From: an uncultured Prevotellaceae bacterium | Lineage (GTDB): Bacteria > Bacteroidota > Bacteroidia > Bacteroidales > Bacteroidaceae | NCBI GenBank assembly: GCA_900318305.1 | Contig: ONKB01000081.1 | Coordinates: forward strand, 1-36,163 | DNA: 36,163 nt | Direction: 5' to 3' | Shown here: positions 15,825-23,673 of the stretch, in pieces | Position numbering within the stretch: position 1 is the stretch's first letter | Layout: each line of letters starts with the position of its first letter | Made by a program: the position numbers and the translations under genes | Notes under the pieces: generated by a model | Database searches by the model: none | Seen by the model: the letters and a program-made list of their open reading frames with translations, nothing else | Told to the model about the DNA's origin: nothing

Positions 15825-16805
15825 ATGGAATCAACAGTTATCATTCTCGTCTGCATTGCTATTGTAGTAATGTTTTTTATTGCAAGTGGTATCAAAATCA
15901 TACCACAATCCCAAACGGCCATTATTGAGCGGCTGGGAAGATACGACCGTACGCTTCAGTCTGGACTGAATATTATCATTCCAATAGTTGAACGTCCACG
16001 CGCTATTTATTCTCGTTCTACTGTGACAGGTCCTGGAGGTAGGCGTTATGCAGTCATTCGTTCAACAACCATGATTGATCTTAGGGAGCAGGTGTATGAT
16101 TTCCCAAAACAAAGTGTTATCACAAAAGATAACGTAGTCACACAGATCAACGCTTTGCTTTATTTCCAGATAATGGACCCAATGAAGGCTGTTTACGAAA
16201 TAGAAAATCTTCCTGACGCTATTGAGAAACTGACTCAAACCACCTTGCGTAATGTTGTGGGAGGAATGGAGTTGGATCAGAGTTTAACTTCACGCGACAT
16301 CATCAACTCTAAGTTACGCAGTGTGTTGGATGAGGCCACCAACAAGTGGGGTGTTAAGGTTACACGTGTTGAATTACAAGACATCACTCCTCCGGATTCT
16401 GTTCGTGATGCCATGGAACAGCAGATGCAGGCAGAGCGCAAACGCCGTGCACAAATTCTTTTGGCTGAAGGAGAAAAGCAGAGTGCCATCCTTCAGAGTG
16501 AAGGAGAAAAAGCAGCATTGATCAACCAAGCCGAGGCGGCCAAGCAGTCACAGATTCTCCGTGCTGAAGGAGAAGCACAAGCAAAGATTCTTCAAGCCGA
16601 TGCCGAAAGTACTGCCATTTCTAAGGTGGCACAGGCTGTTGCTCAATCAAAAACCGACCCCGCAACTTACCTTCTGGCAACAAAATACATTGCCACTCTG
16701 AAGGAAATGGTCAGTGGTAAAGACGGAAAGACAGTATATATTCCTTATGAAGCTTCCAATCTACTGGGTAGCATTGGTGGTATTAAGGACATGTTCAAGC
16801 AATGA
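15825..16805 (+). CDS. SPFH/band 7 (stomatin-like, QmcA-type) protein
   Basis: 326 residues: one N-terminal membrane segment (about 5-25), the SPFH domain (about 25-200; QTAIIERLGRYDRTLQSGLN, VITKDNVVTQINALLYFQI, TQTTLRNVVGGMELDQSLTSRD) and an Ala/Glu/Gln-rich helix with imperfect AEGEKQS-type repeats (about 210-270) that likely forms a coiled coil. Such proteins form large ring-shaped oligomers at the inner membrane and influence protease activity or membrane order. Pairing with nfeD immediately upstream is the common genomic arrangement. Start at ATG 15825 as it leads straight into the anchor. Confidence 0.92.
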   Translation: MESTVIILVCIAIVVMFFIASGIKIIPQSQTAIIERLGRYDRTLQSGLNIIIPIVERPRAIYSRSTVTGPGGRRYAVIRSTTMIDLREQVYDFPKQSVITKDNVVTQINALLYFQIMDPMKAVYEIENLPDAIEKLTQTTLRNVVGGMELDQSLTSRDIINSKLRSVLDEATNKWGVKVTRVELQDITPPDSVRDAMEQQMQAERKRRAQILLAEGEKQSAILQSEGEKAALINQAEAAKQSQILRAEGEAQAKILQADAESTAISKVAQAVAQSKTDPATYLLATKYIATLKEMVSGKDGKTVYIPYEASNLLGSIGGIKDMFKQ

Positions 16806-17111
16806 TACTCGATTCTTAGAAAAGAATCTCTGGAAAGTCACTGTTTTTCGAGACTTTCATTAACGATTCTGCTCTTTGGTAGAGTTGACACCCACTTTCC
16901 CTGAGGGAAAGGACGTGGGAGAGGCATTTTCTGTCTTCTTTGATGTAAATTCTGTCTTTTTCAAGATTGGCTACCAAGTGACCTTGAAGGCCGTATTATT
17001 AAGTGCATTCACAGAACGGCCCATGTCGATACGAGTTATCCTTCTGGGTAGATTCATCCTATCCAAACAGCCACAACCGTCAAAGACATAGTTTTAACGG
17101 ATAACTTCATG
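16806..17111. other. Intergenic region with hairpins, no convincing gene
   Basis: About 306 bp between convergent genes. It holds a 7-bp hairpin GATTCTT/AAGAATC (16811-16828), a second GAAAGTC/GACTTTC (16833-16858), a two-part palindrome at 16891-16919, and GGCCGT/ACGGCC further on. A 71-codon ORF at 16876-17091 looks like translated repeat DNA rather than a protein. One of the first two hairpins may act as the SPFH gene's terminator, though neither has a good T-tract. Confidence 0.5.
16891..16919. repeat. REP-like intergenic palindrome
   Basis: CCCAC-TTTCC-CTGAG-GGAAA-GGAC-GTGGG: a 5-bp inner stem and a 5-bp outer stem separated by a GGAC bulge. The shape and the translated product (TPTFPEGKDVGEAF) resemble the small repeated palindromes that occur many times in some bacterial genomes. 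Only one copy is in this window. Confidence 0.4.
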
Positions 17112-18020
17112 TTATCTGCGCTGTTTAATAACGTATATTTTGTTGGAGTTGGTGTTAAGGTATATCTTTCCTTTATATACAGAAACGTCTTCGGGTTCTT
17201 CGGGCACTTCGTCGGTAAGGTCAAACCGCTGAAAGATACTTCTCTTATCTGTGTCGTATATACGTAATTGAGATGGGGAGTCGGGATGTTTTTCCCCAAA
17301 CCCGAAGGCATAATAAATTTTACCGTCCTGCATAGTGCCTCCCTGTGTGGCATAGGCATCAAACTCCATGATGGCTTCATCTAAGACGTCGTCGGCAGTC
17401 AAGACAACCTCTTTGCCCTCAGATAGTTTGGGAAGTCTGTATTTTACTGCTACATATTTGTTTGTTTCAAACGGGCCTGTCACAGAGGCAATAGTGCGTC
17501 TGATAGCAGAAAAAGCCCAAAGATGTTTGCGTTCCTTGTCAACAACCCAGTTGGGACACCCCCAAATGGGTTTGAGACCCTTTTCCGCAAAACGGCTCTG
17601 ATCCATTCGGATTCTCTGTACTAATTCTGCCGAGTATCTACCTTGCCGCTCAGTGAAGCTCTCGACATAGCACACAAACTCATCTTTGTCGCCAGGCTTG
17701 CCTAATGAAATATACATGACAGGGAAAGATGCCCCCTTAACCTTCTCCACACCGAAGTTTCCAGTGTTACTATGATTGCCTTTACGTTTACTGGCAAGAT
17801 CAAAGAAACTGAGCATCCTCTTTGTCCTGAGGTCATAAACATGACAGCTACCACCATCGTGCAGAACAAAGATTTTGTTTTTGACAATATCCATGCCTTG
17901 CTGAGGAAGTTTATGGAGTTTTACCTGTGTCATGTATTGCCTGATCTCATAATCTTTCTTCGCGTTCATAAGGATAGTACAACCTATCCAAACAGAAATA
18001 ATAATGAAAAGTTTTTTCAT
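17112..18020 (-). CDS. Exported protein of unknown function, probable beta-propeller
   Basis: 302 residues with an N-terminal signal sequence (MKKLFIIISVWIGC, then TILMNA), cleaved either after the alanine near residue 20 or at Cys14 if it is a lipoprotein. The remainder is rich in beta-strand-like repeats such as IFVLHDGGSCHVYDLRTKRM, QLRIYDTDKRSI and VYKGKIYLNTNSNKIYVI, as in TolB/6-bladed propellers. I do not recognise a named family. No catalytic motif is evident. It stands alone, convergent with the SPFH gene and divergent from the DJ-1 gene. Confidence 0.75.
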   Translation of the reverse strand: MKKLFIIISVWIGCTILMNAKKDYEIRQYMTQVKLHKLPQQGMDIVKNKIFVLHDGGSCHVYDLRTKRMLSFFDLASKRKGNHSNTGNFGVEKVKGASFPVMYISLGKPGDKDEFVCYVESFTERQGRYSAELVQRIRMDQSRFAEKGLKPIWGCPNWVVDKERKHLWAFSAIRRTIASVTGPFETNKYVAVKYRLPKLSEGKEVVLTADDVLDEAIMEFDAYATQGGTMQDGKIYYAFGFGEKHPDSPSQLRIYDTDKRSIFQRFDLTDEVPEEPEDVSVYKGKIYLNTNSNKIYVIKQRR

Positions 18021-18040
18021 AAAAATTGGGGTTATTCTTA

Positions 18041-18048
18041 CAAATTTA
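18041..18048 (-). promoter_or_regulatory. -7 box of the exported-protein gene
   Basis: TAAATTTG on the minus strand (matches TAnnTTTG), 20 bp upstream of the start at 18020. No clear -33 TTTG. Confidence 0.4.
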
Positions 18049-18092
18049 CTGCTTTTTATAACTATGAGACATAGTTTATGCAGGAAATAATG

Positions 18093-18100
18093 TAATTTTG
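18093..18100 (+). promoter_or_regulatory. -7 box of the DJ-1/PfpI gene
   Basis: TAATTTTG, matching TAnnTTTG, 21 bp before the start at 18122. No clear -33 element. Confidence 0.4.
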
Positions 18101-18121
18101 CAGGTATATAATTTCCATATA

Positions 18122-18664
18122 ATGAAAGTATTTCTTTTTTTAGCTGACGGATTTGAGGTTATTGAGGCAATGACTCCTGTAGATGTCCTTCGCAGGGGAG
18201 GTGTGGATATAACAACCGTGTCGTTGACAAACTCTTTGACCGTAACGAGTTCTAACGGAGTAGTAATAAAAGCAGATGCCACCTTAGGTTCTGTAGACAT
18301 TCTTGGTGGCGATGCCTTGATATTGCCTGGAGGTTATCCTGGTTATGAGAACCTCAAAAAAAACGATGCTGTAGGAAGAGCTGCGCGGCTTTATTATGAG
18401 ACAGGACGATTAGTGGCTTCTATTTGTGGCGCACCTATTGTATTACAACACTATGGCATCGGCAACGGCCACAAAGTAACAGGTCATAGTTGCATCAAAG
18501 ATTCCATGAGGGATTTCATATATACAGGAAAACCTGTAGAGAAAGATGGCGTACTCCTTACGGCAATTGGTGCCGGACATGCCCTTGAATTCAGTATGGC
18601 GATATTGGAATCTCTCTGCGGACCAGAGGCCGTAATAAAAGTTAAGCCTGGAATGGAATTATAA
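18122..18664 (+). CDS. DJ-1/PfpI family protein (YajL/ThiJ type)
   Basis: 180 residues from ATG 18122; an earlier in-frame ATG at 18098 overlaps the -7 box and is rejected. The conserved Glu is in the N-terminal DGFEVIEAMTPVDVLRR and the nucleophile-elbow cysteine in ASICGAPIVL, followed by HSCIKDSM. This is the DJ-1/YajL subgroup, linked to glyoxal and oxidative stress protection; the exact activity of the subgroup is debated. No signal peptide, so cytoplasmic. Appears to be a single-gene unit. Confidence 0.9.
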   Translation: MKVFLFLADGFEVIEAMTPVDVLRRGGVDITTVSLTNSLTVTSSNGVVIKADATLGSVDILGGDALILPGGYPGYENLKKNDAVGRAARLYYETGRLVASICGAPIVLQHYGIGNGHKVTGHSCIKDSMRDFIYTGKPVEKDGVLLTAIGAGHALEFSMAILESLCGPEAVIKVKPGMEL

Positions 18665-18697
18665 AACCATGTTATCCCGAAGAAAAGACACGGTTTT
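18663..18697 (+). terminator. Possible terminator after the DJ-1 gene
   Basis: AAAACC...GGTTTT arms (18663-18668 and 18692-18697) with extra pairing inside, directly after the stop codon. The following sequence has no solid T run, so this is a weak call. Confidence 0.3.
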
Positions 18698-18742
18698 AAC
18701 ACTTATTTAAGAAGTAAAAGACTTTAGTTTATAAAAAAGAGG

Positions 18743-18750
18743 TATTTTTG
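18743..18750 (+). promoter_or_regulatory. -7 box ahead of the FKBP cluster
   Basis: TATTTTTG, matching TAnnTTTG, 22 bp before the first FKBP gene at 18773. The -33 region lacks a properly spaced TTTG. Confidence 0.45.
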
Positions 18751-18772
18751 TACGCTTTTTTGAAAATAAGAC

Positions 18773-19378
18773 ATGAATAAATTAAGTTATTCCTTCGGAA
18801 TGGTTATTGGAAACCAGTTACTGGAACTTGGCGCTGAAGTCATTAACGTTGATGACTTTAGTCAGGCCATAAAAGATATGTTTACAGGAAAGAATCCTGA
18901 AATTGACCCATCAGAGGCACAAATGCTGGTATCCCAATATATACAACAGCAAGAGCAGGCAAAACGTGCAGAGCAGGAAGAAAATGGGAAAAAAGCTAAA
19001 TCAGAAGGAGAAGCTTTTCTGAAAAACAACAGCAAGCGTGCAGGTGTCAAGACCACAAACACCGGCTTGCAGTATGAAGTTTTGCTGGAAGGCACTGGTA
19101 AATCGCCAAAAGCTACAGACAACGTAAAATGTCATTATGAAGGCACATTTATCAATGGTGATATCTTTGACAGCAGCATACGTCGTGGCGAACCAGCTGT
19201 GTTTCCCCTTAATGGTGTTATAAGAGGATGGACTGAAGGCCTTCAGCTGATGAAAGAAGGCGCAAAATACCGTTTCTTTATCCCATATGATCTTGCTTAT
19301 GGTGCTAATGGTGCAGGTGCTTCCATTCCGCCTTATTCCACATTGATATTTGATGTAGAGTTGATAGAAGTCTTATAG
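18773..19378 (+). CDS. FKBP-type peptidyl-prolyl isomerase, cytoplasmic (FklB-like)
   Basis: 201 residues: an N-terminal helical dimerisation domain (about 1-85, starting NKLSYSFGMVIGNQLLELG) and a C-terminal FKBP fold (about 95-201; GLQYEVLLEGTGKSP, VKCHYEGTFINGDIFDSS, VIRGWTEGLQLMKEGAKYRFFIPYDLAYG, LIFDVELIEV). No signal peptide, so it most likely acts in the cytoplasm. It speeds cis-trans isomerisation of prolyl bonds. First of three related genes in a row, suggesting duplication followed by targeting to different compartments. Confidence 0.94.
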   Translation: MNKLSYSFGMVIGNQLLELGAEVINVDDFSQAIKDMFTGKNPEIDPSEAQMLVSQYIQQQEQAKRAEQEENGKKAKSEGEAFLKNNSKRAGVKTTNTGLQYEVLLEGTGKSPKATDNVKCHYEGTFINGDIFDSSIRRGEPAVFPLNGVIRGWTEGLQLMKEGAKYRFFIPYDLAYGANGAGASIPPYSTLIFDVELIEVL

Positions 19379-19412
19379 CTTTAATTTGGTTAAATATTAT
19401 AATTAAGATAAA

Positions 19413-20294
19413 ATGAAAAAATTGTTTTTAGTTGCCGTTGCTACCATAATGGTTTTCGGCTCATGTAAGAAAAGTGCTGCTCCTTCAGCTTCTTTGAAGA
19501 CAGACATTGACACAATTAGTTATGAATTAGGTATGGTTAACTCCAGCGGTCTAAAGGGCTATCTCTCTGATCGTCTTGGCGTAGATACCACTTATATGGA
19601 TGAATTCTATAAAGGCCTCATGGAGGCTGCCAATTCTGGTGAAAATAAAAAGAAAGCCGCTTATTTTGCTGGTATCCAGATTGGTCAGCAACTCAGCACT
19701 CAGATGTGCAAGGGTTTGAATTACCAACTGTTTGGTGAAGACAGCACCAAATCAATCAGCATGCGTAACCTCCTGAGTGGCTTCATTGCTGCTACCGAAG
19801 GCAAAGCACTATTTAATCTGGATTCTGTTCGCAATGGTATTCAGCAGAAAGTTTCCCGTTTCCGCGAGAAGAGTTTGGCTGTAACCTACGCTGCCAACAA
19901 AGAAGCCGGCGAAAAATTCTTGGCTGCCAACAAGACCAAAGAAGGCGTTAAGGAATTACCTGGTGGTGTACAATATAAAGTCATCAAGGAAGGAAACGGA
20001 CCTCTTCCAGCTGATACCGCACGCGTTATGGTAAGCTACGAAGGTCGTACTATCGATGGTAAAGTTTTTGATAGTTCTGACAAGAACAACGACAATAAGC
20101 CTATCCAAATAACTGTTAAAGACATGATTCCCGGGTGGATTGATGCGTTGACACATATGCCCGTTGGCTCTGAATGGGAAATTTATGTTCCACAGGAAAA
20201 AGCCTATGGCGCTCGCGAAGCAGGCGAAGACATCAAACCTTACTCTGCTCTGATTTTCAAATTAAAGTTGGTAAGCATTTCTCCTGAAAAATAA
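19413..20294 (+). CDS. FKBP-type peptidyl-prolyl isomerase, lipoprotein
   Basis: 293 residues. A signal peptide ends in VFGSC, giving a lipidated Cys18; no acidic export signal follows, so the protein probably faces the periplasm. Then come a longer N-terminal helical domain (about 30-165) and an FKBP domain (about 180-293; GVQYKVIKEGNGPLP, VMVSYEGRTIDGKVFDSS, MIPGWIDALTHMPVGSEWEIYVPQEKAYG). The conserved hydrophobic and aromatic pocket residues are present. It lies 34 bp after the first FKBP gene and 2 bp before the third. Confidence 0.93.
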   Translation: MKKLFLVAVATIMVFGSCKKSAAPSASLKTDIDTISYELGMVNSSGLKGYLSDRLGVDTTYMDEFYKGLMEAANSGENKKKAAYFAGIQIGQQLSTQMCKGLNYQLFGEDSTKSISMRNLLSGFIAATEGKALFNLDSVRNGIQQKVSRFREKSLAVTYAANKEAGEKFLAANKTKEGVKELPGGVQYKVIKEGNGPLPADTARVMVSYEGRTIDGKVFDSSDKNNDNKPIQITVKDMIPGWIDALTHMPVGSEWEIYVPQEKAYGAREAGEDIKPYSALIFKLKLVSISPEK

Positions 20295-20296
20295 CT

Positions 20297-21217
20297 ATGA
20301 AAATAAATATCATTTTGGCTATTGTCCTGTCAATAGCTGTAGGCGCTAATTCTATGGCGGCTACAAAAAAGAAAAAGGCGAATAAGAAAATAGCTGAAGT
20401 TACAGTGGTTAAACCTGACACTATTTCTGTTGATAAATTCAGTTATGCTATGGGTATAGCCCAGACAAAGGGCTTAAAAACGTTTCTTCAGATGAACGTT
20501 GGTATTGACACAATCAAATATATGCCCGACTTTGTTCGTGGCATGAAAGATATGGCATCCAAATTAAACGATCCTCAAATGAAGGCTTATGCCATGGGAT
20601 TACAAATAGCTCAACAAGTCTTTGGTGATTTCCCTCAACGCATCAATCAACAAATTACTGGCAAGCTTGACACCACCTTCATCAATATCCCTGAATATCA
20701 GAAAGGTTTCATGGATGTTTTAAATAACGAGGCCTTACCTTATTCCATTGATTCTGCCGCAAATATCTGTACAAAGCAGATGGAATTCTATGCTAACGAG
20801 AGGCTAGAGCGTGATTATGGTCAGAACAGGAAAGACGGTGAAGATTTCCTTGCACAAAATGCAAAATTAAAAGATATTGTAACTACACCAAGCGGTTTGC
20901 AATATAAAATAATCAAGCAAGGTACAGGTCCCATTCCTCAGAAAGATTCCCAAGTTAAGGTAAACTACAAGGGAACTTTGATAGACGGCACTATCTTTGA
21001 CACAACAGAGGGCAAATCTCCTTTCCAGACCAACGTTGCACACGTCATCAAAGGCTGGACAGAGGCTTTGACTATGATGCCCGTTGGTTCAAAATGGGAA
21101 ATCTATGTTCCTCAAGAATTAGCTTACGGCAATCGTGAAACAGGAAAAATTAAGCCTTTCTCCTGCCTTATTTTCGAAATAGAATTGCTTGAAATCGTAG
21201 AATTGCCCAAAAAGTAA
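20297..21217 (+). CDS. FKBP-type peptidyl-prolyl isomerase, exported
   Basis: 306 residues with a cleavable signal peptide (MKINIILAIVLSIAVGANSMA), a lysine-rich stretch (KKKKANKK) just after it, a helical dimerisation domain (about 40-185) and a C-terminal FKBP domain (about 195-300; GLQYKIIKQGTGPIP, VKVNYKGTLIDGTIFDTT, VIKGWTEALTMMPVGSKWEIYVPQELAYG). It is closest to the preceding gene and likely folds envelope proteins. A good terminator follows at 21237-21270. Confidence 0.93.
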   Translation: MKINIILAIVLSIAVGANSMAATKKKKANKKIAEVTVVKPDTISVDKFSYAMGIAQTKGLKTFLQMNVGIDTIKYMPDFVRGMKDMASKLNDPQMKAYAMGLQIAQQVFGDFPQRINQQITGKLDTTFINIPEYQKGFMDVLNNEALPYSIDSAANICTKQMEFYANERLERDYGQNRKDGEDFLAQNAKLKDIVTTPSGLQYKIIKQGTGPIPQKDSQVKVNYKGTLIDGTIFDTTEGKSPFQTNVAHVIKGWTEALTMMPVGSKWEIYVPQELAYGNRETGKIKPFSCLIFEIELLEIVELPKK

Positions 21218-21236
21218 AACGATAATCTAAGTTATA

Positions 21237-21270
21237 AATAAGCTTCATAGATACTCCTATGGAGCTTATT
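21237..21270 (+). terminator. Terminator after the FKBP cluster
   Basis: AATAAGCTTCATAG (21237-21250) pairs with CTATGGAGCTTATT (21257-21270) over 14 bp with one G-T pair and a 6-nt loop; the next bases are TTATAT. The T-tract is short but the stem is strong. Confidence 0.65.
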
Positions 21271-21402
21271 TTATATGTGCTTCTAAACACCTTAGAAGCC
21301 TTTCAGTGGTTTTTCTCCATGTTTCATACAGGAACTCTTTATTCATGTGTCTTTGGGGGACAAAACGAAGAATAGTTCATTTTTCAAAGTCAATATTAAA
21401 AA

Positions 21403-21418
21403 TATATTTGTAATTTTG
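21403..21418 (+). promoter_or_regulatory. Tandem -7 boxes ahead of the Lrp/AsnC gene
   Basis: Two overlapping-register matches to TAnnTTTG in a row, TATATTTG (21403-21410) and TAATTTTG (21411-21418), 27 bp before the start. A TTTC at 21382-21385 lies 17 bp before the first. Either could be used. Confidence 0.45.
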
Positions 21419-21445
21419 TTCCAATTAATATAATTTATTCAGAAT

Positions 21446-21922
21446 ATGGCCGCAAAAATTGACAAATTGGATTTGAAGATTTTGGATATCATATCTAAAG
21501 ACGCTCGAATTCCTTTATCAGAAGTAGCAGAGAAATGCAAGGTATCCCGTGCTGTTGTACACCAAAGGGTAAGTAAGCTCTCTGAAAAGAACGCCATTCT
21601 TGGCTCTGGCTATCACGTTAATCCTTTGATGATTGGTTACTCTACTTGCACCTATGTGGGAATCAATCTGGAAAAAGGCTCTATGTATAATGAAGTCGTA
21701 GAATGTCTTCGCAAGATTCCTGAGGTAGTAGAATGTCATTTTACCACTGGTAACTATACGATGCTTATAAAAATGTTTGCGTTTGACAATGCCCACCTTA
21801 TGGATTTGCTGAATAACGAAATACAGCAGATTAATGGCGTAACCTCTACGGAGACTCTTATTTCTCTGGACGAAAGTATTAATCGACAACTTCCGATAGT
21901 TTATAAAGAAGAATGTCAATAA
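21446..21922 (+). CDS. Lrp/AsnC family transcriptional regulator
   Basis: 158 residues: N-terminal helix-turn-helix (about 5-60; KLDLKILDIISKDARIPLSEVA, then VSRAVVHQRVSKL) and a C-terminal RAM/AsnC ligand-binding domain (about 70-150). These regulators sense amino acids and bind DNA as dimers to octamers. Its stop overlaps the next gene by 10 bp. The targets cannot be read from sequence; the nearby dipeptidase would be a logical candidate but there is no direct evidence. Confidence 0.92.
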   Translation: MAAKIDKLDLKILDIISKDARIPLSEVAEKCKVSRAVVHQRVSKLSEKNAILGSGYHVNPLMIGYSTCTYVGINLEKGSMYNEVVECLRKIPEVVECHFTTGNYTMLIKMFAFDNAHLMDLLNNEIQQINGVTSTETLISLDESINRQLPIVYKEECQ

Positions 21923-22206
21923 ATTTTGACGGACTTATTATTGGTGCACTGGCTTTCCTAACGATAGGGCTATTCCATCCCATTATTATTAAGACAGAAT
22001 ACCATTTCGGAACTAAGCCGTGGTGGTTGTTTCTTTGTTTGGGCATTCTTGGAGTGGCCACAACTCTTTATATAGACAATTATATAATTAGGGCCATTAT
22101 GGGTGTCCTCTCCTTTTGTTTGTTCTGGTCTGTACTGGAACTTTTTGAACAAAAGAAACGTGTAGAGAAGGGCTGGTTTCCCCATAATCCCAAACGCAAG
22201 TATTAA
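21913..22206 (+). CDS. DUF4491 family small membrane protein
   Basis: 97 residues with three hydrophobic segments (about 7-27, 36-52 and 56-77) and a basic C-terminal tail ending KRKY. Matches DUF4491, a Bacteroidota/Firmicutes family of unknown function; the GLFHPIIIKTEYHFG segment between the first two segments is its hallmark. It overlaps the regulator gene by 10 bp, so the two are almost certainly translated from one message. Confidence 0.8.
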   Translation: MSINFDGLIIGALAFLTIGLFHPIIIKTEYHFGTKPWWLFLCLGILGVATTLYIDNYIIRAIMGVLSFCLFWSVLELFEQKKRVEKGWFPHNPKRKY

Positions 22207-22245
22207 ATACAATTATCTAATGCCTATACTCTGTTCAAAAAATAT

Positions 22246-23673
22246 ATGGACAATAAAAACTGGCAAGAGCAATATAATGATTTGGCGAGATTATCCCTAC
22301 AATCTCCAGTCCCTCCTGTAATAGGAGTTATCGATAATTGCAAAGAAAGCTTTTCTCTTATACGCCATTCAGGCGGCATTCCATTATCTATAACCGAACT
22401 TCCATTACCTTCGGAGACAAAAGTATTTTTGAATCAGATTCATGGTTTGTTGTTGGCAGAGCAAATAGAAGAAAGCCTTCTTCTTGTGCGATGCGCAATG
22501 GACATGCAAATACCTATCCTAGCTGTAGGAGAAGGAAAGAGAGTTTTACAAACCATATATAGTGTTCTTCCAGGAAGCCACGACAACCAAAATTCCATAC
22601 CATTTAAATCATTCAGGGGAGTTGATGCTCATTCTGCGTCAGCATTCTCCTGGCTATGTGACGAAGCTAAATTATACAAGGAGGCTCGCCGGATACATCA
22701 GCATGTTGTGTCACTTGATACACACTGCGACACACCTATTTTCTTTGAACAAGGTATACACTTTGACCAACGCGACCCACATATCTTGGTCGATTCCCAC
22801 AAAATGCGTGAAGGAGGCCTGGATGCTTGTATCATGGTAGCATACCTTGAGCAACAGGCTCGTGACGAGGCTGGGCTTACAGCTGCGACAAAGAAATGCG
22901 AAAAACTATTAAATGACATCGATAAGTATATAGGCTCCTGTCCAGATGTTGCAATAGCTTATACTCCTGATGACTTATACCGCTTGAAACTGGAACACAA
23001 AATTGCTGTCATGAAGGGCATAGAGAATGGTTATGCCATAGGACAAGATATTCGCAATGTGGAACATTTTCGTAAAAAAGGAGTAGTCTATATGACTTTA
23101 TGTCATAATGGCGACAATGATATTTGCGACTCTGCCTCTCATACCAATAATGAACATAGCGGTTTGAGCAAAATGGGTTATAATGTCATTTCTGAAATGA
23201 ATCGCGTTGGCATGATGATTGACCTCAGTCATGCCGGAGAAAAGAGTTTCTATGATGCCTTAGAGGCGAGTAAAACCCCTATCGTATGTTCCCATTCTTC
23301 TATGCGGGCATTATGCGACCACCCCCGAAACCTCACCGATGACCAGCTTCGGGCCTTAAGCAATGCCGACGGCGTAGTTCAAGTCACAATGTATCCAGGA
23401 TTCTTGCGGCTTGACAGTCAAGCTACAATAGAAGACGCCGTTAATCATTTGAAACATGCTGTTGATATAGCAGGTATAGATCATGTGGGTGTAGGTACTG
23501 ATTTTGATGGTGATGGTGGCATTCCCGGCTTGGCAGACGCCTCAGAGATAATCAATTTTACAAAGCATTTGTTGCGAAAACACTTTTCTGAAACGGATTT
23601 GCGTCAGATTTGGGGAGAAAACTTTCTCCGTGTGATGCGACAAACCCAAGAAATGGGATGTATAAAATTTTAA
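22246..23673 (+). CDS. M19 membrane-type dipeptidase with a degenerate amidotransferase-like N terminus
   Basis: 475 residues. The C-terminal part (about 150-475) is a complete M19 renal-dipeptidase domain, with metal ligands His160 and Asp162 (DTHCD), Glu260 (GIENG), His329 (DLSHAG), His350 (CSHSS) and Asp419 (GTDFDG). The first ~125 residues resemble a shortened class I amidotransferase/peptidase C26 domain: PPVIGVID, SGGIPLSIT, GLLLAEQ, and IPILAVGEGKRVLQTI where the family has LGICRGMQ; the catalytic Cys is Gly95. No signal peptide or lipobox, so it is probably cytoplasmic. Expected to hydrolyse dipeptides, in keeping with asaccharolytic or peptide-using growth. Confidence 0.88.
   Translation: MDNKNWQEQYNDLARLSLQSPVPPVIGVIDNCKESFSLIRHSGGIPLSITELPLPSETKVFLNQIHGLLLAEQIEESLLLVRCAMDMQIPILAVGEGKRVLQTIYSVLPGSHDNQNSIPFKSFRGVDAHSASAFSWLCDEAKLYKEARRIHQHVVSLDTHCDTPIFFEQGIHFDQRDPHILVDSHKMREGGLDACIMVAYLEQQARDEAGLTAATKKCEKLLNDIDKYIGSCPDVAIAYTPDDLYRLKLEHKIAVMKGIENGYAIGQDIRNVEHFRKKGVVYMTLCHNGDNDICDSASHTNNEHSGLSKMGYNVISEMNRVGMMIDLSHAGEKSFYDALEASKTPIVCSHSSMRALCDHPRNLTDDQLRALSNADGVVQVTMYPGFLRLDSQATIEDAVNHLKHAVDIAGIDHVGVGTDFDGDGGIPGLADASEIINFTKHLLRKHFSETDLRQIWGENFLRVMRQTQEMGCIKF

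Noticed and set aside
15337-15834. 165-codon minus-strand ORF antisense to the NfeD gene
   Set aside because: Complement of a clear membrane-protein gene; hydrophilic, Cys/His/Asn-rich translation typical of an antisense shadow.
16876-17091. 71-codon plus-strand ORF in the intergenic region
   Set aside because: Begins within a palindromic repeat, and its sequence looks like translated repeat DNA; no promoter or ribosome site.
21518-21919. 133-codon minus-strand ORF opposite the Lrp/AsnC gene
   Set aside because: The plus frame is a standard regulator; the antisense frame has no family features.
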